From Anomaloglossus baeobatrachus (Eukaryota > Chordata > Amphibia > Anura > Aromobatidae): a stretch of DNA of 64,000 bases. The notes beneath the pieces were generated by a model. The model did not search any database and had not been told where the DNA came from. It saw only the letters and a list, made by a program, of their open reading frames with translations. Made by a program: the position numbers and the translations under genes. This document shows, piece by piece, positions 29,997 to 40,894 of the stretch. How positions within the stretch are numbered: position 1 is the first letter of the stretch; every line of letters starts with the position of its first letter. Location: contig NC_134357.1 in the NCBI RefSeq assembly GCF_048569485.1, forward strand, positions 108,298,744 through 108,362,743, written 5' to 3'.

Positions 29997-31153
29997 TGTA
30001 TTGCTCCGCGCTTGGCAGCTGAGCCGCTCAGATACGGACCTTCAGTGGGTGGCTCGAGGGTCTCCAGACCCGGGGGTCCAGCGGGCACATCAATCAAAAA
30101 GGGGTTTGCGGTGTGGGGACGTAGGTGTACGGCCGGAGCTGTGTTAAGTTCATGACGTGACCCACGGGATGTGGTGAAGGTGGACACCACCGCTGCAGTT
30201 ACGGGGCACCCAGGGGAGATGTTGCACAGCAAGTTGTTAACCCCTCCGTGGGCAGGGATGGTGACCCCGGGACCCATCAGGGGTGTTTAGCGGTGCAGGG
30301 AGATGGGTGGCCGAAGGGCACTGATGTACTCACTATTAGTAAACACATGAGTTTCTGGTAAACCAAGGTGATGGTGGTCGGTGCCCGCAGCCGGCTGCAG
30401 TCTGGTCCCCACCTGGTTGGTGATCTCTGTCTTTCTCCTGCACCTGTTTGTGATGGTGGACTACCTGCGCTTGCAACTTCAGGAGTCCGCTCTTGGCTTG
30501 TGGTTGCCTGAGGAGCCCTTTTGCCTGCAGACGCTGGCTCGTGGGATCTCTGTGTCGTGGCGGTGGATTTCTATCCCCCTCGTTGGGCTGTTGTTTTCAG
30601 TCGGGACTTTGGGTGGGACAGGACCTTCAGTCCTGGCCACAATCAGTTAATTAGCTAGCCCCCAGTAGCTTCTGGACCTAGCTTCAGGGTCTGAGTACCC
30701 CTTTTTGTGCTTCGGTTTCCGAGTCGGTTCCCTGGGTTAGTACCGACGGGCCACTACCCTGTCCCGGTCCACCACTGTTCCACCGAGCCGTCTTACCGGC
30801 TCCTGCAGATGGAGACCGCCGTCTGCCTCCTAGACAGCAGTACCAGGGCTCCTACCCTGGCACCGGTTCAGTTTGGGTCCTTCCTTTGCTGGAGCTGCAC
30901 ACAGCTCCAGCCCACACACCTCTCCACTTGACCTCTGGACTTGAACTCTTGAACACAACTCAACTTTCCTACCCCAGGCTGTCTGAGACTCCATGGTGGG
31001 CGTCTTCCAACCGCCTGGTTCCACCCCCTGGTGTGTCCATCAAGCACTGAGGGAGGTGACTAGGGTTTTATGTGTTTGGCTGCTGTCACCTGTTAGGGAA
31101 CGGTGTAGTGCGGGGCCCTATCTGTGACTACCTGGCCCGGCCAGGGCGTCACA
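29997..31153 (-). repeat. 5' LTR of the element
   Basis: 1157 bp; starts TGTGACGCCCTGGCC on the element's strand and ends GAGCAATACA. It carries a short segment near 30260-30300 that the 3' LTR lacks. Confidence 0.85.
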
Positions 31154-31157
31154 TATC

Positions 31158-31690
31158 TCTGTTTTGACACCACCCACTACCACAATAAGCATTTTGTTCT
31201 CCGCAGCCCACTTGTCAGATTTGCTTGTAAAGACTGAAAATAGGGTCAGTAACAGTTTTTTTCTGTTGGAGACCTAGTTAAGACAGAAGACCAACACTAT
31301 ACACATAGCTGCATTTAATCCAATGGATGGTTAGCAGTGAAATTCATAGAAAAATCTGCAACAATTCCACACAAAAATGAATCCACATCAGTCTCTGATT
31401 TTGGTGCAGATTTTTTTCCACTGCATGTAGAAAAGGCTGTGAAAACTTGTCCTGTACATTGCTGTGGATTAGTGGTGCGAAACTGCTCTGAAAACCTAAA
31501 GCAAATCTTCCACATCTGAACATGTGAAAAAAAAAATACAATAAATCCAGCATTGGGAAAAAAAATGTTTATTATTGCTTTATTTAAAAATCCACAGTAC
31601 AACACATAAGAGGATTTGAAACTGCTTACAACAAACGGCTTGTAGTAAACATTTTCACATGTGATGTACTGTGAGTAATAATAGTAAACA
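31158..31690. other. Non-coding stretch, MITE-like remnants
   Basis: The text around 31310-31520 (TCCACACAAAAATGAATCCA, GCAGATTTTTTTCCACTGCA, CTTCCACATCTGAACATGTG) resembles the interior of palindromic frog MITEs. No ends or TSD could be defined. Confidence 0.35.
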
Positions 31691-31694
31691 ATAA

Positions 31695-32045
31695 CAATAC
31701 ACACCCCCTGACAAAGAAGAGCGAAACGTGCGTTGGGGTGAGGGTGGCACGCAGACCACAACCACTAGGGTAAGCAAAATTTATTATAATCCACATTATG
31801 ATTTACCTTATTAAGGGTCTTATGTAGTAAGCAGTATGCACTTATATATTTTTATATTACGCTTCAAGGGTATCATTGTGATGTGATTAAGTGGTTTTTT
31901 TGCTACCTATTGTAGTGTCAGTCTATGTATGCTGTACTGTCCCTCTATTCATAATGAGCACTGGCTTTGTATTTTAAATAGAACTACTATTGAATGTATT
32001 GTTTTTTATTTAATCTATTGTGGATTTTAATAAAATAAATTAATC
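31695..32045 (+). mobile_element. Penelope-type 3' remnant with hammerhead-like motif
   Basis: 31700-31742 reads CACCCC, CTGACAA, a short spacer, GAAACG, TGCGTT and GGGGTG. The outer CACCCC and GGGGTG can pair as stem I of a hammerhead fold around a CUGANGA/GAAA core with one changed base. What follows is AT-rich and ends with AATAAAATAAATTAATC, like the 3' untranslated region of such elements. Identification is tentative. Confidence 0.4.
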
Positions 32046-34167
32046 TTTGGGCAAAAATACTTTGGTTGGTTGCTATTTTTGGCATAACCAGTATTTGCAT
32101 GTGATACTTATATCAATAAATGCAACACATAGTCAGAAAAACTCAGGAAATTTGTCAAAGAAGTTCAATGAAATGGTTAAAGATGAACTTATCAAATATG
32201 ATCTTTGTGAGGAAATAGGGATATATTCTGATCTATTAAGCCATATTCCTATAGCCGCCATCTTGTCAAGGTACGACCATGGTATCTCGTTGTGTGTGAC
32301 TGGGCCTTGAGGCCTAAGGAGGCTTCAATCAGTATGCTAATTCATTTGAGGAAATTAGATGAGCTTGTTAGGCCTGAGAACAGTAAGTGAAAGGAAGACC
32401 CAGCAACTCAAGGTGTCAAAATCCAATTAGGACAGCCCTTGATCCAGCACACCCCATGCGGAGCGAATTGTCCTACACAGGAGGTGGGAGGGAAGCTCCA
32501 AGTTTATAACCTAACTTCAAAGGTCTCCTCCAGACAATTCGGAACCATCAGTAGAGTTTCGATATTGGGGGTACCTCGTCCCCACAGACAAGACAGGCAC
32601 ATTTTCATATTCCTGAGGGCCAGACACATGTAACACATATTTCGGCAAACCTGTATGATGTGTGTAGCCCTCAATAATTAATAACTGGCCTCAGGAAGCC
32701 CGCAGGACGCTAATATTTCCTATCAAAATGGAGATAAATTCACAACGACAAAAATGAGGGTCATATATTCTGTGTGAGGAGCACAGGGGCAGAGTTATGC
32801 TGGGAAATATAACGTTAGATTATTCTCAGCAAGCAGCAGGGGGAGGGAATTCCCAGCCAGGATGATGTCACGAGGGAAGGCCATATGATCCCGAGACAGA
32901 ACAGATAAAAGTAGGTGCAGGGATCTGCACATTGTCTTTGCTCGGGGCCATGCGTACTATACACATGTGAGGAAGTCCATGAAACCCTGGTCGAACGGCA
33001 CCCTCCCTGTGGCCAGACGCATAAGGTAACTGCTTGATCTGACTCTGTTGTAACCCCGTCTTATCTGTAAATGTACTCTGACCTATATATATATATTCTG
33101 TAAATTCCATATTGTATATATTGTAGTTTCCAGTGTGCCATTAGGGCGATTAAAATATAAAATTTAATCTTGGGCTGTTCTGTTATCTCGATCCTGAATA
33201 CCATGTCTGTGTGCTCGGCATAATAGTTATCGTAATCGATTGGTGGCAGTGAGTTTATGCTAAGGATCATTGTGGGGCGACCCGTGAGATCAGGGGCAGA
33301 TTAGAAACATTCCACCGCAGGAGTCGGGGGAATATATACCTTACTCTCACCGGGAACCCTTCAATCATCGGCATTGTAGAATAGCGGCCTCCTTGCTTAT
33401 TGTCGGGCAATTCCATAATTTGCCTGACTATAAGAGGGGCGCTAGAGAGCGAGTCACGTGCTCTGTCTGGTGGAAAGGAGGGGTGTAACTTCCACTCCTT
33501 CCCCCTGTTCATGACAATCTTTATTTGCATTTACAGATTAAATAACATCAAGTAATATATTCCATCATAATAGTTTTGCAAATAAGTAGAGACATTTGAT
33601 AACGAACATGAAACCAGATGGCAGATGCCTATCAGTGCTAATGGTTAATATTTATGAAGGGTGGCAGCACTACAAAGTCTTTCTGACCGCTTCATCATTT
33701 GCGAGTTTTTTAAGTTACTTTTCTTTTTTTGAACTGTGGTTTTTGTGGATGTTTTAGATCCAAATTCTTTAAAATGATAAATTTCATTCTATTTTTGTTG
33801 TGCCTTTTCAGATCCGTATATGCTGTTGGGACAGAACTGATGGAAATTGAATTGTAAGGAGTGTGTTTCGTCGAGTGAAGAGTCTGAAGGGAATGCCAGG
33901 TCAGATGACAACTGTGGCACACTTACAAAATATATAAAAGGCTGGGAGTTGGCGGAGTATATTCAGTGGAGCTGACCTGTATCAACAGTAGTGGAAGTAC
34001 CCAGAACTGAACTTAGTGTGTAAAAGACCTGAGTTTTACCATCTCCAGAGGGACTCAAAGACTGTGTAGTGTACCATCTCCAAAGGAATCCGAAGGCCAA
34101 ATATCAAATATCATCTCCAAAAGAACCTGAAGGAAGACCGAATACTATCTCTAGCAGCAGGCAAGAC
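32046..34167. other. Non-coding stretch with retroelement-like patches
   Basis: 32640-33260 has features of an LTR end: a GATAAAAG box at 32905, then TTGGTGGCAGTGAG at 33239, a plausible primer-binding segment. I could not fix its borders. No host exon is recognisable between 32046 and 34167. Confidence 0.3.
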
Positions 34168-34750
34168 TGTCACGATTGTCACTGTGCATCTTGTGACTAG
34201 GGACAAGCTCAGAGCTAGCTATTTTTTCCTTTGGTGGGCACATGAGGAGTTAACTCCTATTCTGGTGTAGCAGCAGACTTGCTAAGCTGTCTGCGCTTAA
34301 TCACGTCTGGCCTAGATTTAAACCCTCTGCTTCCTGGAGATTTTGCTGATTATTCAACTCAGTTTGAAGCTAGCCAAGGAGCAGAGAGGACATGCTTATT
34401 GCTGTCTGCTGTGGTTTGTGGATAGTAATCTGTTTTAGTAATCTGTTTTTGTAATTTCCTCCTTTATCCTGTTACCCAAACACCTTTGGTTACGGTTACT
34501 CCCTGGTGTAGGTTTTAGGTGTGCATGAGCTTTGAGTTACCCCTTTCTGTTATTCTTTGTTAGTGGAGTTTTGGGGATCTCCGTCCTGGTCAGTCACTGG
34601 TTGGTGGGTGTGGTGCGGCACTAGTCAGGGCTAGTTAGGGGCCCCAGACCTCCCAATCTTCAAGGATACCTCCGGGTGTGAGGGGGATCTCTGGTACCCT
34701 AGCATTAGGGTTTGCGTAGGTTCCCCGCTGTTCCCTGACCATCCATTACA
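34168..34750 (+). mobile_element. LTR-like fossil (TGTCACGATT...TTACA)
   Basis: It starts TGTCACGATTGTCACTGTGC and ends CTGACCATCCATTACA, 583 bp, with TG...CA ends. Frog LTRs with this beginning are familiar to me. No target duplication matches at the borders, so the limits may be off. Confidence 0.4.
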
Positions 34751-35124
34751 CACCTTTGTTACATAGATTTTGTAGTTAAGCACCAAAAACAGAACACTCA
34801 TCACCATCTCCAGAGGCAGACCAGGTTTTGTGGTCAAACACCGAACATAGAATACGGGAAACCAGAAAAAGAACATTTGACCCAGTGCAATGTCCGAGTG
34901 AATCGAGCTGTTACCTTCTGCCTTCATGCACGGTAATAAGAAAATATAACTAATTACTGAAGTTAGATTAGTGACATAGTTAGTTGCAACGCAACTGTGA
35001 CAAGCCATAGTGTTCTGTTTAGATAGATAACTTCATAGAGAACTTGAGTTTTACTGCATAAGCATATATTGTGACTAGAGGTGGGGTGATACTGACGCTC
35101 CCCAGGTAGAAAGACTGGGATTGG
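34751..35124. other. Flank of the hAT insertion
   Basis: No gene. This is the left target flank, ending in GTTAACGC. Its continuation is 42385-42745. Confidence 0.5.
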
Positions 35125-35460
35125 GTTAACGCTAGAGATGAGCGATCCGGTCCCGGTTCGGCTCGAGGTCGGTTCGCCGAACGGAGGTCCCGTTCGAGTT
35201 CAGCTCGTCGAACGTTCGACGAACCGAACTCGAACTGCATAGGAAACAATGGCAGGCAATCACAAACACATAAAAACACCTAGAAAACACCCTCAAAGGT
35301 CTCCAAAAGGTGACAAACAACTCACAACACAACACAAACACATGGGAAAGTGACAAGGACATATACTCATGCGAAAACAAAACAGCTGGACAAGGAAAAA
35401 GAGGAGGAGACACAGATATAGGCATGGCACGCCCTTCTAAAATCATGTAAAACACCGCAA

Positions 35461-37000
35461 GGTGACTCCAAGCGTAGTCTCCCTTTTTTTCCAAAAATTG
35501 GGCCCCACACACACCCACCCATTCAGTGGCAGCACTTGTGCCCCAGTTGTACACTTCACAGCTAGATTTGCATCAAGCACATTCAAAAATACACCATAAT
35601 TAACCGTCCACAGGATGACACCAGGGTAGGTAGACAAGTCTTTCCTGATCCCAGCTTTTGTTCATCTTGGCTTCTTTTAAAAACAATGTAAGCAAGGGTT
35701 ACTCCAAGCGGAGTCTCCCTTTTTTCCAAAAATTGGGCCCCACACACACCCACCCCTTCAGTGGCAGCAGTTGTGCCCCAGTTGTACACTTCACAGCTAG
35801 ATTTGCATCAAGCACATTCAAAAATACGCCATAATTAACCGTCCCCAGGATGACACCGGGGTAGGTAGCAAAGTCTTTCCTGATCCCAGCTCTGTTCATC
35901 TTGGCTCCTTTTAAAAAACACAGCAAGCAAGGGTTACTCCAAGCGGAGTCTCCCTTTTTTCCAAAAATTGGGCCCCACACACACCCACCCCTTCAGTGGC
36001 AGCAGTTGTGCCCCAGTTGTACACTTCACAGCTAGATTTGCATCAAGCACATTCAAAAATACGCCATTCTTAACCGTCCTCAGGATGACACCGGGGTAGG
36101 TAGCAAAGTCTTTGCTGAACCATGACTTGTTCATCTTCGCTCCTTTTAAAAACAATGTAAGCAAGGGTTACTCCAAGCGGAGTCTCCCTTTTTTCCAAAA
36201 ATTGGGCCCCACACACACCCACCCCTTCAGTGGCAGCAGTTGTGCCCCAGTTGTACACTTCACAGCTAGATTTGCATCAAGCACATTCAAAAATACGCCA
36301 TTCTTAACTGTCCCCAGGATGACACCGGGGTAGGTAGCAAAGTCTTTGCTGAACCATGACTTGTTCATCTTCGCTCCTTTTAAAAACAATGTAAGCAAGG
36401 GTTACTCCAAGCGGAGTCTTCCTATTTTCCAAAAATTGGGCCCCACACACACCCACCCCTTCAGTGGCAGTAGTTGGGCCCCAGTTGTACACTTCACAGC
36501 TAGATTTGCATCAAGCACATTCAAAAATACGCCATAATTAACCGTCCCCAGGATGACACCGGGGTAGGTAGCAAAGTCTTTCCTGATCCCAGCTCTGTTC
36601 ATCTTGGCTCCTTTTAAAAAACACAGCAAGCAAGGGTTACTCCAAGCGGAGTCTCCCTTTTTTCCAAAAATTGGGCCCCACACACACCCACCCCTTCAGT
36701 GGCAGCAGTTGTGCCCCAGTTGTACACTTCACAGCTAGATTTGCATCAAGCACATTAAAAAATACGCCATAATTAACCGTCCCCAGGATGACTCTGGAGT
36801 AGGTAGATAAAGTCTTTGCTGAACCATGACTTGTTCATCTTGGCTCTTTTTAAAAACAATGTAAGCAAGGGATACTCCAAGCGGAGTCTCCCTTTTTTCC
36901 AAAAATTGGGCCCCACACACACCCACCCCTTCAGTGGCAGCAGTTCTGCCCTAGTTGCAAACAGGATGTTTTGATTTGCATCAAGCACATTCCAAATCCA
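35461..37000 (-). repeat. Seven tandem units of about 234 bp
   Basis: Unit landmark 'ttccaaaaattgggccccac' recurs near 35487, 35721, 35956, 36190, 36425, 36660 and 36898, at 234-237 base spacing. Each unit contains a minus-strand stretch reading MNKSW(F)SKDF, YPGVILGTV and FLNVLDANLAVKCTTGAQLL. The first words match the transposase C-terminus (FIKMNKSWIQKEFTT), so the array grew from the end of the gene and its 3' untranslated region. A 234-bp period is exactly 78 codons. Confidence 0.9.
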
Positions 37001-37007
37001 CAAGCAT

Positions 37008-40000
37008 TTACTCTCCCCAGGATGACACAGAGGTAGTAAATTCCTTCTGGATCCATGACTTGTTCATTTTGATGAACGTCAGTCTGTCCACATTGTCACT
37101 GGACAGACGCGTGCGCTTATCTGTCAGCACACACCCAGCAGCACTGAAGACACATTCAGAGACAACGCTGGCAGCTGGACATGACAAAATCTCCAAGGCG
37201 TAACTGGAGAGCTCTGGCCATTTTTCTAGATTTGAAGCCCAAAAGGAGCAAGGCTCCATTTGCAAAGTCATGGCATCGATGTTCATTTGGAGATACTCCT
37301 GTATCATCCTCTCCAGCCGTTGACTATGTGTCAGACTTGTTGTCTCTGGTGGACTTGCAAAAGAGGGTCTAAAAAAATTATGAAAAGATTCCATAAAATT
37401 GCTGTTACCAGCACCAGATACGGTCCTACTGGTACAGGTAGACTGTTGAAGATGACGAGACCGTCCCATGTTTGGCAAGTTACAACTGGGAGAATCACTC
37501 CCTGCACCTGCACGGTTGTTTGGTGGAAAAGCCGAGCTAAGATCGAGTAACAGCTTCTGCTGATACTCCTGCATACGTGCGTCCCTTTCTATGGCTGGAA
37601 TTATGTCACAAAATTTGGACTTGTACCGGGGATCTAATAGTGTGGCAAGCCAGTAGTCATCATCACTTCTAATTTTGACAATACGAGGGTCATGTTGGAG
37701 GTAGTGCAACAAGAAGGCACTCATGTGTCTTGCGCAGCCATGCGGACCAAGTCCACGCTGTGTTTGTGGCATAGAGGTGCTAACCGTTCTTTCTTCCTCT
37801 GACATCTCCCCCCAACCTCTTTCAACTGAAATTTGACCAAGGTCTCCCTCATCTGCTGAGTCTTCCATGTCCATGGACAGTTCGTCCTCCATTTCTTCAT
37901 GTTCTCCTGCACCTTCCTCAACATTTAGCCTGCTACTATGCGCCCTTGTTGATCCCTGTCCCCCATGGTCCCATGCCTGGCGCCTTGTTGATGATGAACG
38001 TCTGGACCTTGGTGATGTTGTTGTGTCTTGCGCATATGAATCCTCCTGTAGTTCATCCCCTTCCTGTTGTCCCACCCCCTGACTCCGAATAGTGTTTAGC
38101 GTGTGCTCCAGCATGTAAATGACTGGAATCGTCATGCTGATAATGGCATTGTCAGCGCTAAACATATTCGTCGCCATGTCGAAACTGTGCAGAAGGGTGC
38201 ATAGGTCCTTGATCTGAGACCACTCCATCAGGGTGATCTGACCCACCTCTGCATCTCGTTGGCCCAGGCTATACGTCATGACGTATTGCACCAGGGCTCG
38301 GCGGTGCTGCCACAGTCGCTGTAACATGTGGAGAGTTGAATTCCAGCGTATCGCCACATCGCATTTCAGGCGATGAACCGGCAGGCTGAAAGACTTCTGG
38401 AGCGATGCAAGTCGCTCAGCTGCGTCGCTTGAACGGCGGAAGTGAGCAGACAGTTTTCGTGCCCTGTTCAGAAGGCCATCTAGGCCGGGATAGTGTGTTA
38501 AAAATTGCTGGACGACAAGGTTCAACACGTGAGCCATACAAGGTACGTGTGTCACCTTGCCCAGGCGAAGGGCCGCACCCAGGTTTGCAGCATTGTCGCA
38601 CACGGCCTTACCAGGTTGCAGGTTGAGTGGAGACAACCATTTATTAAACTCGGACCGCAGAGCTGACCACAACTCCTCAGCTGTGTGACTCTTATTCCCA
38701 AGACATGTCAAGCTAAAGACCGCCTGATGCCGTTGCGCTCTGCTGCCAGCATAGTAATGAGGGGTGCGTGATTCCTTCTGCGCAGTGAGAACGCTGGTGG
38801 CCTGACCAGGCAGGCTTGGGGCGGAGGTGGAGGACCCAGATGAGGTGGAGGATGCAGAAGCAGTGGCGGAACTTGGACAGACATAGGATTGACACACAAG
38901 TCGTGGGGACGGCAAGACTTGTGCAACAGACCCTTCACCATCTATCACCCTAGTTACCCAGTGCCCAGTCAGCGACATGTAACGTCCCTGTCCATGCTTA
39001 CTGGTCCAAGTATCGGTGGTGAAATGCACCCGTTCACACACAGAGTTTCTCAAGGAAGCGGTGATGTTGTGTGCGACATGCTGGTGTAGCGCGGGCACAC
39101 CTTTCTTAGAGAAGTAGTGGCGACTAGGCATCTGGTACTGGGGCACAGCGACAGACATAAGGTCTCTAAAATCCTGTGTGTCCACTAGGCGGAAAGGCAG
39201 CATTTCGTTAGCCAAGAGCTTACAGAGGGATAAAGTCAACCTTTTAGCTTTGTCATGGGTTGCAGGAAGTGGCCTTTTATTTGACCACATCTGAGGGACA
39301 GAGATCTGGCTGCTGTGTGTAGACGGTGTTGAGTAGGGTGTCCCTGGAAAAATGCAGGTTTGTGAGGAAAGTGCAGTCGGAGACATGATGTTGCCTTCAT
39401 CCAACGTTGGTGTTATCGATGTCTGAGAGAGCTGTACACACTCACTTGTTTCCCCTTCCAAACCAACTGACGACCTACCAAGCAAACTGCCTGTTGCGGT
39501 TACAGTGGTGGAAGTTGTGGGTGGAAAAACAGGTGTGATAGCTGTCCCCACAGTCCTCGAAGATGACGAGCGCGCGGATGCACTGGAAGGGGCAGGCGGT
39601 GGATGGTTCGCTCCGCTAGGCCGCATTGCAGCACGGTGAGCTTCCCACCGGGCCATATGATATTTATTCATGTGACGATTCATGGAAGAAGTTGTCAAAC
39701 TGCTGAGGTTTTGACCTCTACTAAGAGAACCATGACAAATTTTACAGATCACATAATTGGGGCGATCTTTTTCTATGTCAAAAAAGGACCAGGCTAGGCA
39801 AGGCTTAGAGGCCATGCGACCTGTTGATCCACCCCGAATAATGCTCAGAGGCAGAGTGGTGGCTGAGGATGCAGTTGTAGACGTGCTACCAGTACTCCGA
39901 CTGTGTCCAGGAAGGCGCAAAGTAACTTCGTCATCAGTTGCATCCTCCTCCACCACCTCTGATAACCTCCTCGAGTGCCTGACTGTGGGTTGACAGTAGG

Positions 40001-40733
40001 TGGGATCTAGAACGTCATCATCAATTGTTGTGTTTGCACTCCCCTCCCCCTCAGACCGAGCCTCTTCTTGCCCTGACCGAATATTTAAGTTGTCATCCCA
40101 ATCGGGTATCTGCATCTCATCTTCATCAGTATGTTCCTCATTGTCTATAACCACAGGTGTTACAGTTTGTGACAAAGGGTCAACATTATGCTCAGAAACT
40201 TGGTCCTCACGGCCTGAATCAGAGTCACAAAGGTTCTGGGCATCACTGCAGACCATTTCCTGTTCTGTACTCACTGTAGCTTGGGAGCAGACCTCTGATT
40301 CCCAGGCTATAGTGTGACTGAACAGCTCTGCAGACTCAGCCATCTCAGTTCCACCATACTGTGCAGGGCTGATGGAGACTTCAGAGCTGGGAGAAAGCAA
40401 GTTTGATTGGGATGACAACTCAGAGGACTGGTGTTTTTTGGGTGCAGTACTTGAAGTGGCTGAGAGGGCACTTGTTGGACCACTTGAGATCCATTCAAGC
40501 ATTTTCCTTTTTTGGCCATCATCTACCTTTGTTCCTGTTGTTCGTGTCCGTAAAAAAGGGAGCACATCGGATTGTCCACGGTAAGTAGTAGACATCTTAC
40601 TTTTGCTGGTAGATGGTCTATCTTCAGCAGATGATAATGGAGCTTTGCCACCTTCCCCACGGACAAACCCTTTTTTTCCTTTTCCACCACGCCTCTTCCC
40701 CTTTCCACCAGCATCTGTCATTTTGCCACTCAT
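37008..40733 (-). CDS. hAT transposase with BED zinc finger, intact frame
   Basis: 1241 codons from ATG at 40733 (MSGKMTDAGGKGKRRGGKG) to TAA at 37008; the frame is also open 42 codons upstream but without ATG. Order: basic glycine-rich start, acidic/serine-rich disordered part, BED zinc finger around residues 310-370 (WSFFDIEKDRPNYVICKICH ... HMNKYH), then the RNase H-like catalytic domain with FTTDTWTS (first D), KAVCDNAANLGAAL (second D), VPCMAHVLNLVV (CxxH motif), and the C-terminal dimerisation part with LSCPAASVVSECVFSAAG (catalytic E) and DKRTRLSSDNVDRL. It cuts and pastes the element, and is expected in the nucleus. It is larger than many hAT transposases (600-900) because of the long N-terminal region. 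No break is visible, and codon content is ordinary. Confidence 0.95.
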   Translation of the reverse strand: MSGKMTDAGGKGKRRGGKGKKGFVRGEGGKAPLSSAEDRPSTSKSKMSTTYRGQSDVLPFLRTRTTGTKVDDGQKRKMLEWISSGPTSALSATSSTAPKKHQSSELSSQSNLLSPSSEVSISPAQYGGTEMAESAELFSHTIAWESEVCSQATVSTEQEMVCSDAQNLCDSDSGREDQVSEHNVDPLSQTVTPVVIDNEEHTDEDEMQIPDWDDNLNIRSGQEEARSEGEGSANTTIDDDVLDPTYCQPTVRHSRRLSEVVEEDATDDEVTLRLPGHSRSTGSTSTTASSATTLPLSIIRGGSTGRMASKPCLAWSFFDIEKDRPNYVICKICHGSLSRGQNLSSLTTSSMNRHMNKYHMARWEAHRAAMRPSGANHPPPAPSSASARSSSSRTVGTAITPVFPPTTSTTVTATGSLLGRSSVGLEGETSECVQLSQTSITPTLDEGNIMSPTALSSQTCIFPGTPYSTPSTHSSQISVPQMWSNKRPLPATHDKAKRLTLSLCKLLANEMLPFRLVDTQDFRDLMSVAVPQYQMPSRHYFSKKGVPALHQHVAHNITASLRNSVCERVHFTTDTWTSKHGQGRYMSLTGHWVTRVIDGEGSVAQVLPSPRLVCQSYVCPSSATASASSTSSGSSTSAPSLPGQATSVLTAQKESRTPHYYAGSRAQRHQAVFSLTCLGNKSHTAEELWSALRSEFNKWLSPLNLQPGKAVCDNAANLGAALRLGKVTHVPCMAHVLNLVVQQFLTHYPGLDGLLNRARKLSAHFRRSSDAAERLASLQKSFSLPVHRLKCDVAIRWNSTLHMLQRLWQHRRALVQYVMTYSLGQRDAEVGQITLMEWSQIKDLCTLLHSFDMATNMFSADNAIISMTIPVIYMLEHTLNTIRSQGVGQQEGDELQEDSYAQDTTTSPRSRRSSSTRRQAWDHGGQGSTRAHSSRLNVEEGAGEHEEMEDELSMDMEDSADEGDLGQISVERGWGEMSEEERTVSTSMPQTQRGLGPHGCARHMSAFLLHYLQHDPRIVKIRSDDDYWLATLLDPRYKSKFCDIIPAIERDARMQEYQQKLLLDLSSAFPPNNRAGAGSDSPSCNLPNMGRSRHLQQSTCTSRTVSGAGNSNFMESFHNFFRPSFASPPETTSLTHSQRLERMIQEYLQMNIDAMTLQMEPCSFWASNLEKWPELSSYALEILSCPAASVVSECVFSAAGCVLTDKRTRLSSDNVDRLTFIKMNKSWIQKEFTTSVSSWGE

Positions 40734-40894
40734 GTTGATTGCGACAAGATTGTGCACTGAAAATGTGGTAGTAAAAATTGAGAGGTGGTGTAGATTGCAG
40801 CGGTGGGCTAGCTTTATTAACAGCAGAATAATAAAGAATAAATATCCCTGACAATGCAACTACAGCCCTTAAACTGGCAGCATCAATTGCTAGT

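Larger units (their letters stand above)
26671..31153 (-). mobile_element. Non-autonomous LTR retroelement, both LTRs present
   Basis: A fossil LTR element read on the minus strand. LTRs lie at 29997-31153 (5') and 26671-27790 (3'), begin TGTGACG and end in TACA, and are flanked by a 4-bp duplication TATC (26667-26670, 31154-31157). A purine run (CAAGGGGGAG) stands directly before the 3' LTR, and a TGGTGTCACGAACAGG segment 11 bases after the 5' LTR is the likely primer-binding site. The 2.2-kb interior has gag-like coding only; no reverse transcriptase, integrase or protease is recognisable. The two LTRs differ at a modest number of sites and by an internal length difference, so the insertion is neither very recent nor ancient. 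Family: LTR element with 4-bp TSDs, superfamily unresolved. Confidence 0.85.

Noticed and set aside
32294-33260. A complete LTR starting TGTGTGTGACTGGG and ending before TTGGTGGCAGTGAG
   Set aside because: A promoter-like box and primer-like segment are there, but no clear CA end, no target duplication and no second copy in the window. Listed only as a patch.
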